Source of the DNA: Siphonodentalium dalli
Lineage: Eukaryota > Mollusca > Scaphopoda > Gadilida > Siphonodentaliidae
Assembly (NCBI GenBank): GCA_032622095.1
Contig: CP136064.1
Coordinates: 7,991,512-8,055,511 of the forward strand
Direction of reading: 5' to 3'
DNA: 64,000 bases
This document shows positions 55,990 through 64,000 of this stretch, in pieces. Numbering within the stretch: the stretch's first letter is position 1; every line of letters begins with the position of its first letter. The notes beneath the pieces are model-generated. The model made no database searches and was not told where the DNA came from. It was given only the letters and a program-made list of their open reading frames with translations. The position numbers and the translations under genes were made by a program.

Positions 55990-56600
55990 GTCGGATACAC
56001 AGTTTTGAAAATACTGTTGAAATATAACTCGCAAATCTGGTATTTTATTCTGGTTCAATGATGGGTACAGTTGGACATGTTATCGTGGGCACCCGCAACA
56101 TATAATGTCTAGCCCCTTCCGGACATGTGCCAAATGAGGGAGGTGGATACAACTAAAATATGCGTATGTGGCACATTTTTTATCTTTCAAAATATATTAT
56201 TTATTGGTACGGAAACTAATGCGTTTACGAATGGTATCTACTCTTTGTCATTCATCAACGAGGAATCACCCTATGTTTTGTGTTTTTGTGACATACTGTA
56301 CAACCAAGCATAACAGTTTTGAAAATACTTTTGAACTGAGCAAAGTACTAACCCAAACTGGGGTGCAAATAGAATTTCACAAACCTGGATTTTATGCTGG
56401 TTCAAGGAGGGGTACAGTCAGTTGGACAATTCAATGCGGCACCCCACACACACAAACCCACTAGCCCTGTCACTGCAGGCGGGAGGAGCGTGAACTCTTT
56501 CAGCAGTTATATTATTGGTGTGAAAACTAGTGTATTTACGAACGACATGTGTTCTTTATTTCGGCCAATTTGGCCGGTTACTTCATGTGACTTTTTCATC
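55990..56600. repeat. Interspersed repeat family D, two tandem units
   Basis: Two diverged units of about 300 bp. Each contains TTTGAAAATACT, a GGTTCAA-GA-GGGTACAGT block, and later TATTATT-ATTGGT-CGGAAACT and GTTTACGAATG. A third copy lies at 60040-60400. Non-coding. Confidence 0.6.
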
Positions 56601-57290
56601 TGACGTGTGTGTCGGATAATTGATCTGGAGGATTTATGTAAATGTTAGCCCAAACTACATTTCCAAGTAACGATGGTTTTGTTGTTTATTTTGAGGAATA
56701 ATACCGCGTCAGATGAATTCAGCCCAAATATGTTAACAGTTGTCGTGTCAAACATTCGGCAGTAGGTTAGCGTTATTTAGTATTTGTGGATGTCCTTTAA
56801 CATGGGGAAAATAGACTACTGCGCTTGAACGAGCATGTGAATTTGTCGTTTTTAATGTACAGCAACTTGATAATCAATAACAGAGGCATTCTCTGTCAAA
56901 TATGGTCGCTCTATTTACGGTATTAATTGCGGAACTTTCTAAAGTAAACTACGCGTAAACGGATACATACGGTAAATTCTAGAATGTGCCGGAATCGGCC
57001 TAATCGCGGCCCCAGGGCCAACTCGCCCAGTCGACGTGTGTCAATTCGGTACCTACTATAACATGTACCCGAGTCCGATACGGAATAAAAGATGTATACG
57101 GGTGTTATATAGCGTTTGGTCCGTTGTTTCTCAATGAATATTATTGAAATTTGGTGTATATGTCCGGGCTGGGACATGGAATACAACAACGTTTGAATTG
57201 TTTTTAAATTTACAAATTTGTTGATTTTATTCAATTTGTTTTCGTTCTGAAAACACACTATAAAGTGTATATAATATAATAACGAACACG
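56601..57290. other. Non-coding stretch
   Basis: Nothing recognised. Confidence 0.5.
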
Positions 57291-57592
57291 AGAAATACAT
57301 AATTTATAAACTGTTAACAAAAGATATCAAATTCAATACATGACAAAGATGACTCAGTGGAGTTTATAAAGTGAACATAAAAACATTGAGGTAAGCATCT
57401 TTTTAAGGAATGCAACTTTATTTAATGATAATAAACACATAAATTAAAATAACAAACATGAGACATACATGATTTATAAACTGTTAACAAAAGATATCAA
57501 ACTCAATACATGACAAAGATGACTCAGTGAAGTTTATAAAGTGAACATAAAAATATTAAGGTAAGAATCTTTTTAAGCATTACTAAACCGTT
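57291..57592. repeat. Tandem duplication, period about 171 bp
   Basis: ATTTATAAACTGTTAACAAA, AGATATCAAATTCAATACAT, GACAAAGATGACTCAGTG and GTTTATAAAGTGAACATAAA occur at about 57299-57415 and again at about 57470-57590 with few differences. Confidence 0.88.
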
Positions 57593-58765
57593 TAGCACAG
57601 ACCACAGTCCACTTCACTCATCCGATCATCACCAAACTTCATATTTATCTTGATATTGATCTATCAGATGAGAGCTATCAAATATTTTTTTAATTTCATA
57701 GGAAAAAATCGTCGCCAGCGGCCATATTGCATTTACGTTATATTTTATCGCGTCATGTCGATATCTAGTATTACTTAGAAATTTCACCTTTCCAGATTCA
57801 TAATTGCTCCATTGACTGTAACAGATGAAATTATTCCCCTCTTCGGATAGAGTGTCACTGAAACTTTATTTTGTCAGACTGTCTGTATAATCACTGATTA
57901 TATATGGCAATAATCTGTAATAAGATGTAGCACTATTTTATTTTATATTTACATGCAGTGCTGTTTTTATACATCAATTCTAATCCCCCTAGATCATCAT
58001 GTGATCGATCATACATCGCGCGAGGACCTGGTTGAATTAAGGGGGGTTTTATGGATCACTTCTGTCCTCAAGCTAGATTATACTTATGACATTTAATGGC
58101 ATGTTTCTAACGTGGCGGGTTAGATATGCTTGAGAAACCACCACTCTTTAATTCACACCAAGTTCTCAGCTGTCATGTTCGGATATTAGAACCCATAGCC
58201 ATGATATATGGTTTATTTTGTGTATACTAGTAATATAGTTATTTTCAGTACCTTTATATACCAGTACTGTGTATAACAATGCATATAAATTAATCCATGT
58301 ATACATGTATATTGATTCAACGGATTCAGTGGTTTTGTCCATCAGTCTATCAAATTTGCGGGGAAAACATGGCCACAAGCAGTACACCCTGCTAAATTTC
58401 GAATTTGAATCAATTGGCGCACCCTGCAGCCAGCTTTTATTGGAGAACTTTTTCTTATGTGGATATTTTGGGTCACCGCTAGATGTGAGCCATATTTTGT
58501 TCTCAAACTGTCCTTGTGAAGACATCACTGCCAGCGGTGATCTTCAATTTTACTATTTTTATGGCTAAATAATTTGGTTGATCCTACAGACGACACCCCT
58601 TGTCCGATCGTCATCAGATTCCACAATTATCTTCTGGATAACCAGGGTGAGAGTAATCTAATTTTCCCGAATTTCGTTAAAAAACATTACCACAGGCAGC
58701 AATTTGGTATCTTACTCTTTGATCCTCTTTTGCATGACTGAATTGTTTAGCAACTGTACAGACAT
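57593..58765 (-). repeat. Old diverged array of the GGCGGCCAT repeat family
   Basis: ATCCGATCATCACCAAACTT then CGCCAGCGGCCATATTGC (57620-57730) and CCGATCGTCATCAGATTCCA (58595) are the inverse of the GATGGCCGCCGGCAGC ... TTGGTGACGATCAGATGAGG subrepeat inside the 657-bp array at 14617. Highly decayed, so older than that array. No coding function supported for the frames here. Confidence 0.5.
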
Positions 58766-59027
58766 ATCCCTCATCTGGTTTTTATATACATGTATATCTC
58801 TTCATGCGGATAGCCAGTATTACGTAGGTACTCCAACTTTCTGCATTCCTGTCATCATTTGAAATATAAATATTTACCTGATACATACCCTTCAAAATTT
58901 GTTTCGTCGTATCTATTTTAATGACCCGTATGGTAATATTGATACAGATATATTTGTCAAACATTTCTTTGTACAATATACAGGTATTTAGTTTGTAACT
59001 AAATATAGAAATATATAATAGTAGCTC
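58766..59027. other. Non-coding stretch
   Basis: Nothing recognised. Confidence 0.5.
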
Positions 59028-59515
59028 GTGGACCCCACTTCGTCCGGGATGTTCCCCTCTGATTTTCGGAGAAATGCGCGATTTAACCTTGAATTGACTA
59101 TTTTAAAGGTGAAGGTCATATCGGGGTCACGATTTGACCCGTCCAAAACACTCCCCGGACAAAAGTCACGACAAAAGTACCCGTCGAAATCCGCCCGGCT
59201 TTATACCCGATTTGACCTTGAATTGACAATTTTGAATGTCAAGATCAGGTCATGGTCATGATTTGACCCACCCGAAACACTCCTGGGACAAAAGTAACAG
59301 TAGGTATCAAATTTCGTTGAAATACTTCCGTTTTACCAGATTTGACCTTGAATTGATCTTTTTGAATGTCAAAGTCAGGTCGGGATCAAGATTTGACCCG
59401 TCCAAAATACTCCCTGGAAATAATTACCCCTAGGTATCAAATTTCGTCAAATCTGTCCGGCAGTTTTCCCGGCCATAGCTAACAGACAAACAGACAGACA
59501 AATGTCCAAAATATA
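59028..59515. repeat. About 129-bp tandem units (TTTGACCTTGAATTGA), three copies
   Basis: TTTGACCTTGAATTGAC-type starts at about 59081, 59211 and 59341, followed by TTTTGAATGTCAA, GGTCA-GATTTGACCC and ACTCC-GG-A. It ends in CCATAGCTAACAGACAAACA and a CAGACA tract. Structure as in 3'-tail repeats of invertebrate retroposons; the exact family is not identified. Confidence 0.7.
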
Positions 59516-59890
59516 TATTAAACTAGCTGATGTACTCGACTTCGTTCGGGCTAGTTAGGGATTTTTTTGTGATCGCCTCCATCTGGACAGTACCCAGTAT
59601 ATACAGCGTCTGGCCAAACTATTGTTCAATTGGTCCAGAAACATGCCTATATCAGCACGTTCGAGAACATGGTCCCACGTGAAATTGGACCCGTCCATAT
59701 TGCTCCCGGGATCGAAGTAGTCCTACACACAAATTTTTAGTCGGATCGGTCAAGGTCCAGAAACATGCCTATGAGCGAGGTCAAGTTGACACGTTAAATA
59801 CCAAATTCGAGCAGTGTTAGAGTCTATAACACATACACACATACATTCACGCATACACACATACATACATACATACATACATACAGACAG
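59516..59890. repeat. Retroposon-like tail repeat ending in an ACATAC microsatellite
   Basis: Starts CTAGCTGATGTACTCGACTT then CGTTCGGGC, contains CCAGAAACATGCCTAT twice, and ends in an ACACATACATACATACATAC tract at about 59832-59884. The CGACTTCGTTCGGG head and microsatellite tail suggest an RTE-dependent or SINE-like sequence; inference only. Confidence 0.45.
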
Positions 59891-60039
59891 GTGTTTCAAA
59901 ATGTATAATCGATAGCTACAACAATTCTATGGTAGATAGTTCACGGCCGACCTGATGCATGCATCTTGTATTTGATAGCCTTGCACATTTAGTCTATTCA
60001 CCATATAATGAGATGTCTGTGTTGCCATAAAACCGCTCG

Positions 60040-60400
60040 CTCAAAGGGGAATAACTCTATTTGCTGCGTTTCTTTGTGACATACTGTGCAATAGAATATA
60101 ACATGTTTTTAAATGACTATTGCACTCAGTAAATTCTACCCCAAATGGGGTACAAATGGAATTTCTCAAACCAATGATTTTAGTCTGGCTCAAAGAGAGC
60201 TACAGTCGGACAGTTAAAGATGGACACCCCCAACATGTACTTTCTTGTCCTGTCCCTGCATACGCCAAATATGCAATTAAAAATATGCGTTTGTAATGCA
60301 CTTCTTTATCTTTCAGAATGTATTATCTGTGGGGAAAACTATATTGTTTACGAATGGCAGATGCGCTTTGCTTTCGTTGCGCATTTACGGTCAAAAGAGC
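60040..60400. repeat. Interspersed repeat family D, third copy
   Basis: TTTGTGACATACTGTGCAAT, ACCCCAAATGGGGTACAAAT, GAATTTCTCAAACC, TTTATCTTTCAGAATGTATT and GTTTACGAATGGCAGATGC follow the same order as at 56180-56460. Confidence 0.65.
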
Positions 60401-61779
60401 ATATATATTCACCATATAGCATAACGGTTTAACCTATACGATCGCCTTGTAATTCATATATCGTAATTTCTGACCAATTCATTTCTTGGGAGGGGGGGGG
60501 GGGAGTTGCTAAATAATATAGCAGCCTGTTCTCCCGAAAACCCGCATATTATCTGCTTATAAAAGATCTTATTTTATGTAGATAATCTGCTTATAATAGC
60601 GTCATTTTGAGTCGATAATGTGCTGAAAATGGGAGCGTTTTAGTCGTGAGGTGATTCTCAGCAGACTATGTGCGGACAATGACACAAATAAGCAGACTAT
60701 GTGCGGACAATGACACAAATAAGCCAACTCACGAGTTTTTAGGTGTAAACTTTTTAACGTGCAATTTCACTGTGACCCGCGCCATAAAACGAAATAGCAG
60801 ATAGGAGTCCATGATCTGCTTATTTCAGAATCAAATAATCGCGTACCTATTTCACATTATAGGTAGAGTGCATATTTGTTGAATATAGTAACATAATTTT
60901 CCCTATGTTTAAACAACGATTTTCTCTAACTATCCTATCTACTTGCCGAATTACTTCAAACAGGTGGAGCATCCACTGCCCATGCTCACGACAATATCGC
61001 AGCCGCATCGTAGCAATCAAGCAATGTTTGATTTTTACCAGGAGCATCGTGTCGTAACCTTGGCAACGCGCGTGATCGTAGCTGTGACATGACCATGGTC
61101 ACACTGGTCTCACAATTTACATACTATCATGTGATTGATCACATGGATAAAATCGTAGATGCAGACATCTGCGGGCCAGTAGCTTTTGTCCACCTGCGAT
61201 TTTCCCCACTTGCGATTTTAATCGCAGCGTCTGCGGTGACACTTAGTCCGATTTTTCACATGGCGATGATGCACATCTTAGAATACGACACGCACAATTT
61301 CAGCCCAATGACAGCCTCAGATATAACGTGTTTCCCAAAGGTTATCAGGGCGTTATTTTTCCCGCTATAATGCGTTACTTTCTCTAAAGATGAATGTAGT
61401 TTCAGCGGCGTCCGGTCTGCCCAATCTCCAGGCGCGTTATTCTCTTCGGCCGGGGAAATTCACTCGCTGCTTCTCTCATTGGCAAAAATAATGCTCAATG
61501 GAAATATGCAAAAATTTAAATAGTTGTTGTAATCCGCAGTTATTTGTGATAATGAGTTTCAGGCTAATTATCGACCACGTTTATTAATAACAACATTACA
61601 CAACACAATGGTTTGTCCAATAGTGACTAATGTTTTAATAATTCAAGAAAAATAGTATAAGTAATGAGAACACTACATAATCATGGATATTGGCCGCAAG
61701 ACAAATTAACATGGATTCCCGCGCTCCTTGTGGGGAATTATCCGCCAGTTCTCTTCCATATACTGGGACTAACATAACA
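60401..61779. other. Non-coding, with small local repeats
   Basis: G run at about 60490-60503. A 31-bp direct repeat of AGCAGACTATGTGCGGACAA plus TGACACAAATA at 60661-60722. No gene recognised; frames near 60847-61370 show no family. Confidence 0.5.
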
Positions 61780-61980
61780 CCGATTCATTTATCCAGAAGA
61801 CACAGTTCTGCGTAACGACCAAGCCATCGAACACGAGATGCATTTCCTAATGGATTGTCCAACATATATTCCTGTCAGGAATGAACTCAATACAATTATT
61901 GGTGACAAGTAATAAAGTTTTGAATGATGAATAGACCGGACCAACTCGTATATATATTTAGCCAATGACACATCTCAGTC
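61780..61980 (+). pseudogene. LINE ORF2 C-terminal scrap
   Basis: Translation gives EDTVLRNDQAIEHEMHFLMD then CPTYIPVRNEL, the His/Cys motif found at the end of ORF2 in the type of LINE seen at 36900 (GDEFHYLMEC). Short, interrupted, non-functional. Confidence 0.65.
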
Positions 61981-62485
61981 ATAGATATATAGACAGATAG
62001 ATAGATAAAAAAGATATGGCCATTATACAATCTATATGATGTGAATTTACTGTATGTTTTCACATGCTATATGCTGTTAATAATATTATAACTGTCCCCC
62101 TATGGGGGCGTTTTCTCTTAATAACTATATATATCATAGTAACTGACGAAGGCCGGATATGTTTTGTTCTAGAATCCTTCTGTTGCCCCTCGACTGTCTT
62201 GTCTTCGGAACTGGGCATCCGACGTGCACATCCGACCGAACTCGAGATGTATCGATAGGGCCAGTGTCGCGTGAGTAAAACAAAGGACGTCATGTGAACA
62301 CATCGACCTACCCATCAACGATTTCTGGCCAATGAAATGAAGGCAGTAGCTTTGAATATATTCTATCGTCACTCAAGAACCATCGATATTTGACAGCTAC
62401 AACTGACAAAAAGCACCGACAGCGCGGGAGATTTAAAGGAAGTGTGTTCTCACAACGTACCATTTGCCAAACGAGGCTGAGAAAC
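61981..62485. other. Upstream region of the signal-peptide exon
   Basis: No clear promoter element. The 5' UTR of the exon at 62486 probably lies in the last 100-200 bp. Confidence 0.4.
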
Positions 62486-62546
62486 ATGAAGATGCGAGAA
62501 CCGCTTGTGTTGCTTCTGATTTGGCTCAAGTTTCTGCGTGCCGCAG
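62486..62546 (+). CDS. First coding exon: signal peptide of a secreted or membrane protein
   Basis: ATG at 62486 encodes MKMREPLVLLLIWLKFLRAA, a basic start followed by a hydrophobic core and small residues, i.e. a signal peptide. It is followed by one base and a consensus donor, GCAG|GTAAGA (GT at 62547). The phase-1 junction is the usual one between a signal-peptide exon and an extracellular domain. The next exon was not found before the window ends, so the mature protein is unknown. A longer upstream frame starts at 62390, but the ATG at 62486 gives the sensible signal peptide. Confidence 0.65.
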
Positions 62547-63349
62547 GTAAGAAATTGTTTTTATTGAAGTCCATGCAGGTGATCTCCAATTTACATTTTC
62601 GTAGGTGACCTGTGGGAATTCTGAGCTTACATACACAGCTTACTTACATCATTTGTTACAGCATTTAATGGGTTAATCCTTGGATGTGCGTAAGTGAGGG
62701 CATGACCGATAGTGCCACCGTGCACGCCGACTAGTCATACAAAGTTATGACCACTTACCTCACGGTTACATCTCCATAAAAATAGTCCACATGACAGTTA
62801 ATCTTTATATTTATATACATTTAGCGAAAAAAACACTTTTTTAAATGTATTTAAATCGAAAAGTGTATCGTGACAAAAACAGCACAAAATACCCAATAGC
62901 ACCCTTGGCAAAAGTTAATAGGAACAATTTCTCTTCATATTGAAACCCGATGATGTATTAAGTCAATCCTGCGCGAGTCCAAATGCGCCCAAAACATTAC
63001 GCGTTCGTCTTTCCAAACCCAATGACGTATCGATGGTGTTATGAGCTTGGTGTTATGAGCCGTTGCTCATTCACCGAGAAATAACTAGCCACGTGGGCGC
63101 CGACCAATCAGAATGCTGGATTTAGTGATGACAACACTTAGTATGTAAATATATTTTAATGAAATGCAGATTTCATTAAATGACTATCTTTAATATGGTG
63201 TTATACTAGCTCTGCTGTGATTGTTGTGTTGATGCCTTTTAATATGATCTTAAATACTAGTTATTGATCCGATTCCATGTGTTGTTGCGGTATCGCATAC
63301 CCATCGTCAGTATCCATGCCTACAAATCGTACTATACTACTGGAAGAAT
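62547..63349. other. Presumed first intron, non-coding
   Basis: No exon recognised. Confidence 0.4.
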
Positions 63350-63660
63350 GCGCTCTCTGTCTCTATACTCTCTATCTATCGCCCTCCCATCTACCTCTCT
63401 CTCTTCTATCTCTTTGGCTATATCTCCCTCCTATATATATCTCATCTCTTCCCTCTATATATCTCTCTTCTCTCCCTCCTCTCTATATCCCGTCTCTCTC
63501 TCCATCTCCCACCTCTCTATCTCCATATCTCCTCTCTCTCTCTCTCGTCTCCCTAATCTATATCTCTATCCCTTCTATGTCTCTCTGTCTCTCGCCCTAT
63601 CTCTCTCTTATATCTTTCCCTCGCTCTTCTCTCTCCCTCATCTATATATCTCACTCTTAT
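63350..63660. repeat. Impure CT-rich microsatellite
   Basis: About 310 bp of TCTCTCTC mixed with TATATCTC and CCCTCC. Long Ser/Leu/Tyr-rich open frames arise from composition only. Confidence 0.92.
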
Positions 63661-64000
63661 ATTATTTTATTTGTTTGTTCGTTTCTGTTTTTGTCTTTTT
63701 GTTCTACAGATTTCCACCGAACTTAGATATTAGTCATCTCATTCTTATTGCGTATAGTTAATAGATATATGACTGGTGCCGCACGAGTCATGGATGGGGT
63801 TTGGACGGGGCAGGCTACACCAATTGCACAAACATAATTTTTTTCGCCGATTTCCACCAAAGTTATAAATAATCATCATTAATAAAACATTGTTTTATCG
63901 CGGATTTCCTCCAACTTATATGTATAATATTTGTAAATGCACGGACTCAGTATAAATGTTCATTGCTTCCAATGTGCATGCTTCAGTGAGCAACTGGACG
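63661..64000. other. Non-coding stretch
   Basis: Nothing recognised to the window end. Confidence 0.5.

Noticed and set aside
58166-58568. Frames of about 100-120 residues on both strands.
   Set aside because: They lie in decayed interspersed repeat sequence and show no family features.
63264-63761. 165-residue Ser/Leu/Tyr-rich frame.
   Set aside because: Translation of the CT-rich microsatellite.

Overview
The window is animal nuclear DNA: AT-rich, gene-poor and full of decayed repeats. Host coding sequence is a small fraction of it and uses GT-AG introns. A single-exon Toll-like receptor, a TNF-superfamily ligand exon, a secreted PAN/apple-like protein, Jockey-type and CR1/L2-type LINEs and many foldback MITEs together suggest a marine invertebrate, probably a lophotrochozoan such as a mollusc or brachiopod. 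That placement is inference; another invertebrate deuterostome is not excluded.

Layout. 0-7.5 kb: a palindrome-bearing MITE, a hairpin, and a long Jockey-type LINE with ORF1 and ORF2 (one frameshift). 7.5-13 kb: an interspersed repeat, a 73-bp array, a foldback MITE, a 46-bp array and a decayed 47-bp array. 13-18.2 kb: palindromic cassettes, two piggyBac-like MITEs, a 3 x 657-bp array and a TTAA foldback MITE. 18.8-19.2 kb: TNF-like exon (+). 20-27 kb: second palindrome MITE, hairpin elements and a 23-bp expansion. 27.6-29.9 kb: Toll-like receptor (+), with a MITE starting 7 bp after its stop codon. 31.3-34.9 kb: a TIR element and a 2.47-kb foldback element whose arms are built of subrepeats. 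35.4-37.1 kb: a broken LINE. 39-41.6 kb: 138-bp and 37-bp arrays around a third palindrome MITE. 42.8-50.1 kb: a minus-strand gene with a PAN-like first exon (50.1-49.8 kb), a phase-compatible last exon (43.57-43.23 kb) and a decayed copy of that last exon beside it; the intron holds a 1.3-kb duplicated repeat. 51.5-54.2 kb: a 22-bp minisatellite split by an insertion that contains a CR1/L2-like LINE. 55-62 kb: diverged repeats and a LINE 3' scrap. 62.5 kb: a signal-peptide first exon (+) of a gene leaving the window.

The host genes are all surface or secreted proteins (Toll-like receptor, TNF ligand, PAN-like, signal-peptide exon). The first two belong to innate-immune families, but nothing shows co-regulation. 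The most unusual signal is a 70-bp near-perfect hairpin, present as inverted pairs, that recurs at eight loci inside at least two MITE families with unrelated ends.
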